Positions 7,588 through 14,714 of a DNA stretch of 24,540 nt are shown here, in pieces. This stretch comes from an uncultured Alistipes sp. (lineage in GTDB: Bacteria > Bacteroidota > Bacteroidia > Bacteroidales > UBA932), in assembly GCA_900544195.1 (NCBI GenBank), contig UQUJ01000048.1:1-24540 (forward strand), written 5' to 3'. The position numbers were made by a program, and so were the translations under genes. Under the pieces are notes generated by a model. It worked only from the letters and a program-made list of their open reading frames with translations, ran no database searches and was not told where the DNA came from. Position 1 is the first letter of the stretch; the number at the start of each line of letters is the position of its first letter.

Positions 7588-8163
7588 CTACCGCCTTATG
7601 AGTTTGGCAATGGCTCCTCCGATGGTCATGATGACTCCACTGAAAAGCCATATCAGGCAGATCTGCGCACCCCCGTAGTTTGTGTAGAGGGCACCGAGCA
7701 GAACCACAAGCGCTCCGGAAGTGATGATCGGCCAACTCTTGATGACGATGCCTGTGGACAGTATCGTGAACCCGAACAAAGAGGTGATGAGGTAGGTGTC
7801 AAGCACAAAGGGGTTGACCGTGCAAGTGAGGATTGTCAGACAAACGGCAGTGATCCCAAAGGCGCACCAGATCAAGCCCACCGTCTTGTGGAGATAAGTT
7901 TTCGGAGCGCAATCATTTCTTTTTGAAATGAATATGGCAGCCGGCAATCCGATCGCCGGAATGAGGAACCACAAGTAATTCCAGATCGGATTTCCCGTCC
8001 CGTTCCACAATAGATAGATGATAGCCGAGACAAGCGTCAGTATCACACCCCAAAGGATGTAGTAAGTTCCTTGATTCTTCTCGATCGCCCGACAGTTTCT
8101 TGCCATTGTCTCGCTGATGATTTTCAGACTCTGTTCAGCGGAAAGATTGTTGTTTGTTTCCAT
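7588..8163 (-). CDS. Multi-pass membrane protein paired with HTH_34 regulator
   Basis: The product has a short cytoplasmic N-terminus (METNNNLSAEQSLKIISETM...) followed by five or six hydrophobic segments: YILWGVILTLVSAIIYLLW, LWFLIPAIGLPAAIFI, GLIWCAFGITAVCLTILT, YLITSLFGFTILSTGIVI, ITSGALVVLLGALY and ICLIWLFSGVIMTIGGAI. I chose ATG 8163 (191 residues) because related proteins begin close to the SAEQSLKII segment; ATG 8193 (201 residues) is equally open. No catalytic motif is visible and the function is unknown. It is the first gene of a two-gene unit with the winged-helix regulator and is driven by the promoter at 8227-8258. Confidence 0.8.
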   Translation of the reverse strand: METNNNLSAEQSLKIISETMARNCRAIEKNQGTYYILWGVILTLVSAIIYLLWNGTGNPIWNYLWFLIPAIGLPAAIFISKRNDCAPKTYLHKTVGLIWCAFGITAVCLTILTCTVNPFVLDTYLITSLFGFTILSTGIVIKSWPIITSGALVVLLGALYTNYGGAQICLIWLFSGVIMTIGGAIAKLIRR

Positions 8164-8226
8164 AACATTTTGATTTACATTATTTTTCGCCATTAACAAC
8201 TATGCGCTTTAACCTCAACGGCATTA

Positions 8227-8258
8227 CAAATATAAATAAGTTTACAATATAAACCAAA
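8227..8258 (-). promoter_or_regulatory. Promoter of the membrane protein/regulator pair
   Basis: On the minus strand, TTTG (8255-8258) and TATATTTG (8227-8234) are separated by 20 bases, matching the Bacteroidota sigma-ABfr consensus TTTG-N19-21-TAnnTTTG. Transcription would start near 8220. Confidence 0.75.
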
Positions 8259-8337
8259 ATAACATCATTGAATATGATCAAAGATCAAGTGGACGTATAC
8301 AGTGGGTCGCGCATCCGATTCTGCGGACAAGGCTGCA

Positions 8338-8389
8338 AAAAAGACTTTCCGAATTTTTGGTAACGTGCAAAAATTCGGGAAGTCCTTTT
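8338..8389. repeat. Long hairpin, 22-bp stem with two mismatches
   Basis: AGACTTTCCGAATTTTTG (8342-8359) pairs with CAAAAATTCGGGAAGTCC (8368-8385) across an eight-base loop, with A and T runs extending the stem by four pairs. On the plus strand it ends in TTTTC. It could be a terminator, but no plus-strand gene precedes it. A dispersed hairpin repeat is the alternative. Confidence 0.6.
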
Positions 8390-8436
8390 CGTTGGTGCCA
8401 CCATGCAGATGGCGCTCTTATTCATCGACCGGGAAT

Positions 8437-8459
8437 GTCGCTTCGACAAGCTCAGCGAC
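8437..8459. repeat. REP-like hairpin GTCGCT-TCGACAAGCTC-AGCGAC
   Basis: A six-base stem encloses an 11-base loop. The same structure with the same loop (one base different) and a compensated stem pair occurs at 17872-17896. It lies immediately before the 12-bp tandem array. Confidence 0.6.
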
Positions 8460-8639
8460 CAGGCACGTGTACAACCCTGTGACCAATCCTCCAATCAAGT
8501 ACGTGTCCAGGCATGTAATCAGGCATGTGTCCAGGCATGCGATCAGGCACGTGTCCGGTCCTGTGACCAGTCTTGCAATCAGGCACGCGTCCAGGTATGC
8601 GATCAGGCATGCGACCAGACACGTGTCCAGTCCGTAATC
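8460..8639. repeat. Array of 15 tandem 12-bp units, consensus CAGGCAYGYGWC
   Basis: Fifteen consecutive 12-base units run without a break, nearly all starting CA or CAG and most carrying CACGTG, CATGTG or GCATGCG cores. Units 2-8 (8472-8555) and 9-15 (8556-8639) align as an 84-bp higher-order repeat; for example CAACCCTGTGAC matches CGGTCCTGTGAC and CAATCCTCCAAT matches CAGTCTTGCAAT. Because the period is four codons, two plus-strand frames stay open with four-residue periodicity ([DNV]QA[CR]), but I see no start signal or domain and treat it as non-coding. No homologous gene is nearby. Confidence 0.85.
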
Positions 8640-8821
8640 AATTAAGTGACCGAACCTGTGATCTGACCAGAGGCCAGAAGGCTCTGTGTGAAACCTTACG
8701 AGAGGCTCTTCGATGGCTGGTAAACTTTGTCGAACCTTTAGTTCTGCGACCGGTCAGTGCGACCTTACGCAAAGGTTAAGCTTCTGTCGGTGGAGGATAA
8801 GACTCTGTTTCACAACGGATT
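8640..8821. other. Gene-free spacer between tandem array and icd terminator
   Basis: I see no coding frame of quality, no RNA gene and no clear repeat except scattered CGACC and CTCTGT words. Confidence 0.4.
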
Positions 8822-8863
8822 AAGCGATGGTCTTTAGTTGATAACGACTAAAGACCATCGCTT
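8822..8863 (-). terminator. Strong hairpin ending the cit-acn-icd operon
   Basis: A perfect 17-bp stem (AAGCGATGGTCTTTAGT with its complement at 8847-8863) closes an eight-base loop 21 bases after the icd stop. The T-run (TTTTAT) is on the plus-strand side and the minus-strand side reads TTAATCC, so it may act in both directions or as a 3'-end stabiliser. Confidence 0.75.
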
Positions 8864-8884
8864 TTATAACTGATTTTCAATCAC

Positions 8885-10093
8885 TTACGCGAGACGCTTT
8901 TCGAGACGCTCGCGGATGGCGGCGATGAAGTCGGCGGAGTTCTTTACCTGAGGAGTCACGCCTTCCATTAGGTTGGCGAGATCCTTGGTCACGATGCCGG
9001 CGTTGAGGGTGTCGAAGCAGGCGGCCTCAAGCTGGTCGGCATAGTTGACAAGCTCAGGAATGTTGTCCATCTCGCCTCTCTTGCGGAACGCGCCGCTCCA
9101 TGCGAAGATCGTCGCGATCGGGTTCGTGGAGGTCTCCTCGCCTTGGAGGTGCTTGTAGTAGTGACGGGTCACGGTGCCGTGGGCGGCCTCGTACTCGTAC
9201 TTGCCGTCAGGGCTGACAAGAACAGAGGTCATCATGGCAAGGGAACCGAAGGCCGTGGAGACCATGTCGCTCATCACGTCACCGTCGTAGTTCTTGCAGG
9301 CCCAGATGAAGCCACCCTCGCTGCGCATCACACGTGCGACCGCGTCATCAATAAGGGTGTAGAAGTACTCGATGCCGGCGGCCTCGAAAGCGTCCTTGTA
9401 CTCTGCGAACACCTCCTCGAAAATCTCACGGAAACGTCCGTCGTACTTCTTGGCGATGGTGTCCTTGGTGGCGAACCAGATGCTCTGCTTGAGGTCAAGG
9501 GCGTACTTGAAGCAAGCGTGGGCGAAAGAACGGATGGAAGCGTCGGTGTTGTGCATTCCCTGGAGAACGCCGGGACCCTTGAAGGTGTGGACTATCTGCT
9601 CCTCCCTTTTGCCGCTCTCGCCTTCGAAGATGAGCTTGGCGACTCCCGGCTCCTCAACGCGGATGTCAACACTCTTGTAGACATCACCGTAGGCGTGACG
9701 GGCGATGGTGATAGGCTTCTTCCAGAACTTCACTGCCGGAGAGATGGAAGGGATGGTGATAGGTGTGCGGAACACCGTTCCGTCCAGCATCGAACGGATC
9801 GTTCCGTTCGGGCTCTTCCACATCTGATGCAGGTTGTACTCGGTCATACGCTTGGCGTTAGGAGTGATGGTGGCGCACTTCACGGCAACACCGTACTTCT
9901 TGGTGGCGTTGGCGGAGTCGATTGTCACCTGATCGCCGGTCTCGTCACGATGAACGAGGCCGAGGTCATAGTATTCTGTCTTCAGATCAACAAATGGAAT
10001 GATAAGCTCATCCTTAATCATCTTCCACAGGATCCTTGTCATTTCATCACCATCCATCTCTACGAGAGGAGTGACCATCTGAATTTTTTTCAT
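8885..10093 (-). CDS. icd: NADP-dependent isocitrate dehydrogenase, eukaryotic-type
   Basis: The 402-residue protein interconverts isocitrate and 2-oxoglutarate plus CO2 with NADP. Length and motifs fit the homodimeric eukaryotic-type (type II) family: MVTPLVEMDGDEMTRILW at the N-terminus, KSPNGTIRSMLDGTVFR at the substrate-binding loop, a metal-binding segment around IDDAVARVMRSEGGFIWACKNYDGDVMSDM, and the cofactor region EAAHGTVTRHYYKHLQGEETSTNP, where the arginine and histidine after GT fit NADP preference. It is the last gene of the citrate lyase-aconitase operon, 103 bases after acn, with an intercistronic hairpin between them and a strong hairpin after it. The gene contains no GAATAT word, unlike most of its neighbours. 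Confidence 0.95.
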   Translation of the reverse strand: MKKIQMVTPLVEMDGDEMTRILWKMIKDELIIPFVDLKTEYYDLGLVHRDETGDQVTIDSANATKKYGVAVKCATITPNAKRMTEYNLHQMWKSPNGTIRSMLDGTVFRTPITIPSISPAVKFWKKPITIARHAYGDVYKSVDIRVEEPGVAKLIFEGESGKREEQIVHTFKGPGVLQGMHNTDASIRSFAHACFKYALDLKQSIWFATKDTIAKKYDGRFREIFEEVFAEYKDAFEAAGIEYFYTLIDDAVARVMRSEGGFIWACKNYDGDVMSDMVSTAFGSLAMMTSVLVSPDGKYEYEAAHGTVTRHYYKHLQGEETSTNPIATIFAWSGAFRKRGEMDNIPELVNYADQLEAACFDTLNAGIVTKDLANLMEGVTPQVKNSADFIAAIRERLEKRLA

Positions 10094-10146
10094 AACTGAA
10101 TATTAAAAATTAAAGTGTTTTACGAATATGATTACCTGGGCACCTC

Positions 10147-10179
10147 AGGCCTGCGAGCCATAAAAATGGACGCAAGCCT
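10147..10179 (-). other. Intercistronic hairpin between acn and icd
   Basis: AGGCCTGCG (10147-10155) pairs with CGCAAGCCT (10171-10179) with one mismatch, and CCAT/ATGG extends the stem around an AAAA loop. There is no T-run after it. Between two co-directional genes it more likely sets mRNA processing or stability than termination. Confidence 0.5.
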
Positions 10180-10196
10180 AAAGTGAATATTTCCAA

Positions 10197-12443
10197 CTAC
10201 TTGTTCCTTTGGGCGGCGTAGAAGTTCATCAGGCAACCGTCGGCGAGAATCTCCCTCTCATCAGCGGTCAGATTCTGGAAGTAGAGATGAATGTCCTTCA
10301 CACCTTCGGCGCTGATCACCTTGGCGTCAATCTCCTCCTTGCCCGAAAGGATGGCCTCACGGATGCCGGGAACATAGACGAAATCGCCGGCTACATATTC
10401 AAAAGGAGTCTCCTTTGAGATGGTGAAAGGAACGATGCCCCAGTTGATGCAGTTGCTGCGGTAACGCTTGGTGGCATATTCATAGCAGATGTTGGCGTCG
10501 CCGCCGAGCACCTTCTGGCAGGAAGCGGCCTGCTCGCGGGCAGAGCCGTCTCCAGGCTTGTTGGCGAACACGCATGAGCCGAACGAGGTGTCCTCCGGCT
10601 TGGCGCCCACCTTGGCGAGGGCGTCAAGCACGTGCTGAGGAGCCTTGCCGGCGCGGCGCTCAAGATCCTCCGCCTGGATGCGCTTGCTGATCCCGACATA
10701 TTCAGGAACACGGCGAGAGAGAGCGAACTCGGAGAGTTTCAGCGGGTTGGAACGGTAGCTGGAAGTCTCGCCCGAAGGGATGAGCTCGTCGGTCGTGGTG
10801 ACAGGGTCATGGATGACAGCGGCGAGTTCGAGGAGCATGTTATCCTGCATCGGGTACATCTTAGGCCAGTCCTTGATGTTCGGTCCGTAGCGGAGCTCGA
10901 CGGTAGGGTCGGCCTTGCCGAATCCGTAGTAGATGCGGCTCTTGTAGATGCGGTCGTCGAATGAATATGGCTTGTGCGTATCTTCGTACTGGATGTCAGT
11001 GGCTGCCGTAATGACTCCACCGTTGGCGGCCGTGGCGGCGATAGAGCGCGCGTCCATCAGGCAGACAAGGGAGATCTGTCCCTGTCCAGGCTTCGAGCCC
11101 TCACGGTTAGGGAAGTTACGTGTAGTGTGACGGATCGAGAGTCCGTTGTTGGCAGGAACGTCACCGGCTCCGAAGCAAGGGCCGCAGAACGCCGGCTTGA
11201 TCACAACACCGGCCTCAAGCAACTCCTCGGCGATGTGATTGCGGGTGGTCGCGAGATAGACAGGGGTTGACTGAGGGTAGGCGGACATCGTGAAGTAGTC
11301 GTTGCCGATGGTCTTGCCCTTCATGATCGCGGCGGCCTCGCTGAGGTTGTCGTAGGTACCTCCGGAGCAGCCGGCAATGATGGCCTGGTCGGCGAAAGCC
11401 TTGCCGTCCTTCACCTTGCTCTCAAGATCGATGGTGATCTTGTCGCCAAAACGCTTCTTGGCATCCTCCTCCACTTTCTTCAGGATTCCTTCCGGATCAG
11501 CCTGGAACTCGTGGATCGTGTAGGCGTTGGATGGGTGGAACGGAAGGGCGATCATTGACTCCTGCTTGGAGAGATCGATGCGGATCATCGCGTCGTAGTA
11601 AGCGATCTCGCCCGGCTGGAGCTCTTTGTAAGCCTCCGGACGCTCGTGCATCCTGTAATACTCCTCAACCTTCTCGTCCGTCACCCAGATAGAGCTTAGG
11701 CAGGTGGTCTCGGTGGTCATCACGTCGATTCCGTTACGGAAATCAGTAGGGAGGGAGGCCACGCCAGGGCCTGCGAACTCAAGCACCTTGTTCTTCACGA
11801 AACCGTTCTCGAACACGGCCTTGACGAGGGAGATGGCCACGTCGTGAGGGCCGACACCCTTCTTAGGCTTGCCTTCGAGCCAAACCAGCACAACCTCAGG
11901 AGCGTTGATGTCCCAAGTGTTGTGGAGGAGCTGCTTCACAAGCTCACCGCCACCTTCGCCCACACCCATGCAGCCGAGCGAGCCGTAGCGGGTGTGGCTG
12001 TCGGAACCGAGGATCATGCGGCCGCAACCGGCGAGAGCCTCGCGGACATATTGATGAATGACAGCCTGGTTGGCAGGAACATAGATACCTCCGTACTTCT
12101 TGGCGGCGGAGAGTCCGAAGATATGGTCGTCCTCGTTGATGGTACCGCCGACAGCACACAGAGAGTTGTGGCAGTTGGTCATCGCGTAAGGGATAGGGAA
12201 CTTGTCAAGTCCGCTGGCGCGGGCTGTCTGGATAATTCCGACATAAGTGATGTCGTGTGAAGCCATCGCATCGAACTTGATGCGCATCTTCTTGCCTTTG
12301 CTTCCGTCCACATCGTGGGCACGGAGAATTCTGTAGGCGATAGTGTTTTCGCGGGCCTCATCGGCAGATGGCATTCCTGCGGCATCGTTGACGATAGTCT
12401 TGCCATTTTTCAGGTAAACGCCATTGGGAATCAATTCTACCAT
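10197..12443 (-). CDS. acn: Aconitate hydratase, Bacteroidota-type
   Basis: The 748-residue protein is an aconitase-family [4Fe-4S] enzyme interconverting citrate and isocitrate. The three cluster cysteines are Cys359 (IIAGCSGG) and Cys420 and Cys423 (KPAFCGPCFGAGD). Active-site segments SDSHTRYGSLGCMGVGEGGG (about 147-166) and the swivel-domain serine region (RYRSNCINWGIVPF) are also present. The length fits the roughly 750-residue Bacteroides aconitase, which is close to YbhJ and shorter than AcnA. It lies 33 bases after the citC/citG fusion gene and is followed by icd. In Bacteroides, from general knowledge, this acn-icd pair usually accompanies citrate synthase; here it follows citrate lyase. 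Confidence 0.93.
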   Translation of the reverse strand: MVELIPNGVYLKNGKTIVNDAAGMPSADEARENTIAYRILRAHDVDGSKGKKMRIKFDAMASHDITYVGIIQTARASGLDKFPIPYAMTNCHNSLCAVGGTINEDDHIFGLSAAKKYGGIYVPANQAVIHQYVREALAGCGRMILGSDSHTRYGSLGCMGVGEGGGELVKQLLHNTWDINAPEVVLVWLEGKPKKGVGPHDVAISLVKAVFENGFVKNKVLEFAGPGVASLPTDFRNGIDVMTTETTCLSSIWVTDEKVEEYYRMHERPEAYKELQPGEIAYYDAMIRIDLSKQESMIALPFHPSNAYTIHEFQADPEGILKKVEEDAKKRFGDKITIDLESKVKDGKAFADQAIIAGCSGGTYDNLSEAAAIMKGKTIGNDYFTMSAYPQSTPVYLATTRNHIAEELLEAGVVIKPAFCGPCFGAGDVPANNGLSIRHTTRNFPNREGSKPGQGQISLVCLMDARSIAATAANGGVITAATDIQYEDTHKPYSFDDRIYKSRIYYGFGKADPTVELRYGPNIKDWPKMYPMQDNMLLELAAVIHDPVTTTDELIPSGETSSYRSNPLKLSEFALSRRVPEYVGISKRIQAEDLERRAGKAPQHVLDALAKVGAKPEDTSFGSCVFANKPGDGSAREQAASCQKVLGGDANICYEYATKRYRSNCINWGIVPFTISKETPFEYVAGDFVYVPGIREAILSGKEEIDAKVISAEGVKDIHLYFQNLTADEREILADGCLMNFYAAQRNK

Positions 12444-12476
12444 AATAAAATTAGTTTTGTGTTAATAAATTATTAG

Positions 12477-14210
12477 TTAGCAATTAATTATACTATTTAT
12501 AAATATTGTCAGGGACAGCATGTCGGCGCTTCCGCCAGGCGAGATGTTCTCCCTGATGAAATCCTTGTTCAAAGACGACAGGCCGCTCTCGCTGAAGTCC
12601 TCAAGAAGCCTTGCGGCCTCGGACTTGGCGCGGGCGAGACCTTCCTCTCCCCTCCTGTGGAGGATGTTGGTGTCGTCAAGGGTCGTCATTATGTGAAGCA
12701 GCGTCTTATGGCAGCGGAAAGGGTCGCCTTCCAAGCTGAGATAGTACGGCAGCCAGTCGGCGAACAGTTCCGGATAGGCCCCACGGGCGTTCTCAAGCGC
12801 GCCACCGACCTTGAAACTTCTCTTTGCCTCGGCACCGTGCGTACCTTGTGCGGCCGGAATCTCCGACGCGGCGCGCGACACAAGTTCCTTAAATGAATAT
12901 ACCTGCACGGATCCCGTTGCTGATGCCAAGTTTGAGGCTGCGGCCACGGAAAGTCCGATGCAGAAGAGGGCTCCTTTGTGGGTATTCACTCCGCCGGTGG
13001 CCTTCAGCATCGCTTTTTCAGCCTCGATGCCGATCTCCTTTATCTTTGCCGGGTCAATGTCTTTGGCGGACTCCACAGCCAGTCTTGTCAGATAAGGTCT
13101 TAACGCTGAGATGCTTTTGGACATCAGCGCATAGTCCATGTCTTTGTGGGCACCGTTGTCCCGCCTGTCCACGAGTCCCGGTTTGGGGGTCGTGTCGAGT
13201 TCCAACCTCAACGCACGCTCGGCAAGGTCGGCGACCAAGTAAGGGATGGTGGATTTTGGAATATATTCCATCGCCTCTTTGAAGCCGCCTTTGTCCAAAG
13301 CCAGCCTCAACGAAGTGGCGCTGAGCGGTTTGCCTTTTTGCTCAAGTCTTGGAATCTCTACGAAGTTAGGCAATATCTCCGCCATCAACTCGTTGTAGCG
13401 GCGGGTCAGCGCATCCTCCGGCTCACTGCCGGCGAAACGTACCGTAACTCCAAGAGGCTTGGCGATATGATTCACAAACAGATCCAGATCAAGGGCAATC
13501 TGAGTGTCCGTCGCGTCGTCCAGCTTCTTCAGGAAATAGGTCGGGAATGTCGCCGCCGAGATGGCGTAGTCACTTCCCTCGCAGACGATCACGTTGTCAA
13601 GTCCGGCGCAACCGGCATCGATCATGGCCTTCCTCTCGGCATAAGGGAAGCGCGACCTGTCCTCCCTGACGACAATCACATAGAGATTGTCAACCAGCGA
13701 GGCGGCCTGCTCGACCAGATACCTGTGCCCCTTGGTGAACGGATTGGCGTTCATCACGATGGCCCCGTTCCGTCCCGGACGGGCGAGCGACTCCAGGTAC
13801 TTCCTGTACTCCGGAAGCCCTCCACTGCCGTTCTCCATCAGAATGGCCTTCGGCGAGGACGCAAGCAACGTAAACCCAAGGCTTTTGAATATTCCTTCGT
13901 TCTCCGGCTTTGTGAAAGCTTTGACCGATTCCCTGCCCTCCTCACGGGCGATGGCGATGAGACGGGACACCAAAATGTTCATAAGTCCCTCGCTGCGAGC
14001 GGATTCCGACACCGCGACGCACTTGATGACATTGCCGTCAAGCCCGCCACCGGCAAGGATTTCGTCTCCGTCCTCGTCGCGTGTCACCACCACATAACGG
14101 TCCAGCGGAGCCAGTCTCAGCCCGTTGGCGGCGAGGAAAGCCTCGACCCGTCTCCGGACAGAGTTCAACGACAGCGGAGCCTCGCTTATGTAGTGACGGT
14201 TATCGCACAT
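12477..14210 (-). CDS. citC/citG: CitC-CitG fusion: citrate lyase ligase plus triphosphoribosyl-dephospho-CoA synthase
   Basis: One 577-residue protein joins two maturation enzymes. Residues 1-325 are CitC, which acetylates the prosthetic group of the acyl carrier subunit. A GNAT-like segment (about 15-125) precedes the nucleotidyltransferase domain with FTKGH (158-162, the T/HxGH motif) and PLSATSLR (about 295-302). Residues from about 330 on are CitG, which makes the precursor 2'-(5''-triphosphoribosyl)-3'-dephospho-CoA from ATP and dephospho-CoA, recognised by TTPKPGLVDRRDNGAHKDMDY, GGVNTHKG (406-413), AAQGTHGAEAKR and the terminal GGSADMLSL. ATG 14210 is preferred over an upstream TTG at 14219; it overlaps the end of citX by 11 bases. 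I know CitX-CitG fusions from other bacteria. CitC-CitG is less usual, and here citX is separate. Confidence 0.9.
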   Translation of the reverse strand: MCDNRHYISEAPLSLNSVRRRVEAFLAANGLRLAPLDRYVVVTRDEDGDEILAGGGLDGNVIKCVAVSESARSEGLMNILVSRLIAIAREEGRESVKAFTKPENEGIFKSLGFTLLASSPKAILMENGSGGLPEYRKYLESLARPGRNGAIVMNANPFTKGHRYLVEQAASLVDNLYVIVVREDRSRFPYAERKAMIDAGCAGLDNVIVCEGSDYAISAATFPTYFLKKLDDATDTQIALDLDLFVNHIAKPLGVTVRFAGSEPEDALTRRYNELMAEILPNFVEIPRLEQKGKPLSATSLRLALDKGGFKEAMEYIPKSTIPYLVADLAERALRLELDTTPKPGLVDRRDNGAHKDMDYALMSKSISALRPYLTRLAVESAKDIDPAKIKEIGIEAEKAMLKATGGVNTHKGALFCIGLSVAAASNLASATGSVQVYSFKELVSRAASEIPAAQGTHGAEAKRSFKVGGALENARGAYPELFADWLPYYLSLEGDPFRCHKTLLHIMTTLDDTNILHRRGEEGLARAKSEAARLLEDFSESGLSSLNKDFIRENISPGGSADMLSLTIFINSIINC

Positions 14211-14703
14211 AGGACTCAATCATTTCGTCAATCTTCGCGGTGAGCTCAGCCATAGTGTGGGTACGGTTTCGCATACAATAGCGAGCCTCGTTGTCACAGA
14301 CAAGACATTTTCTCGGACTCAGGCCCACCGACTCCCTTGACATAGGAACTCCGTCAGCATCAATCACATCCAAGTCAAAAAGACGGCCAAGAGGATGCGT
14401 GTCCTCAATCCGGCACGTCTCCCGTTTGGCTTCCTCGTTGGAGAGCGGAGTAACAAGATAGGCTTCGTAGCCGGTAGGCAGGTCACGGAGCCGGAGACTC
14501 AGCGTCGAGCCTTCGAAAGCCGAGACCAGAGCCGTGACAGCAGCCTGGGCGACCACAAGCGATTGCAGATTACGCTTGACCTTACCCGGCATTATGACCG
14601 TGAGGCAGACCAGGGTCTTTCCAGGGTAACCTTTCAAAAGTTCCTTCTGGAAAGAAGCCCGTTCCTCACGACTTGCCAGCAATTGGTCAAGCGTAATCTC
14701 CAT
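14200..14703 (-). CDS. citX: CitX: apo-citrate lyase phosphoribosyl-dephospho-CoA transferase
   Basis: The 167-residue protein transfers the prosthetic group made by CitG onto the serine of CitD, producing the holo acyl carrier subunit. The diagnostic segments are near the C-terminus: EDTHPLGRLFDLDVID (the GRLFDxDV motif) and LSPRKCLVCDNEARYC with closely spaced cysteines. ATG 14703 lies 12 bases after the citF stop, and the 3' end overlaps the citC/citG start, so translation of the three is probably coupled. Confidence 0.92.
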   Translation of the reverse strand: MEITLDQLLASREERASFQKELLKGYPGKTLVCLTVIMPGKVKRNLQSLVVAQAAVTALVSAFEGSTLSLRLRDLPTGYEAYLVTPLSNEEAKRETCRIEDTHPLGRLFDLDVIDADGVPMSRESVGLSPRKCLVCDNEARYCMRNRTHTMAELTAKIDEMIESYVR

Positions 14704-14714
14704 AAAAAACAGTC

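Noticed and set aside
8460..8639. Possible CRISPR array
   Set aside because: Units are contiguous 12-mers with no spacers and there are no cas genes.
8302..8645. Two overlapping plus-strand frames with four-residue periodicity
   Set aside because: A 12-bp tandem array without stops opens such frames automatically. No promoter or start context, and the array units vary at all codon positions.
9143..10099. 318-codon plus-strand frame opposite icd
   Set aside because: It is antisense to a fully recognisable isocitrate dehydrogenase and has shadow composition.
14211..14219. TTG start for the citC/citG fusion
   Set aside because: An ATG three codons later gives the same protein with the usual short overlap with citX.
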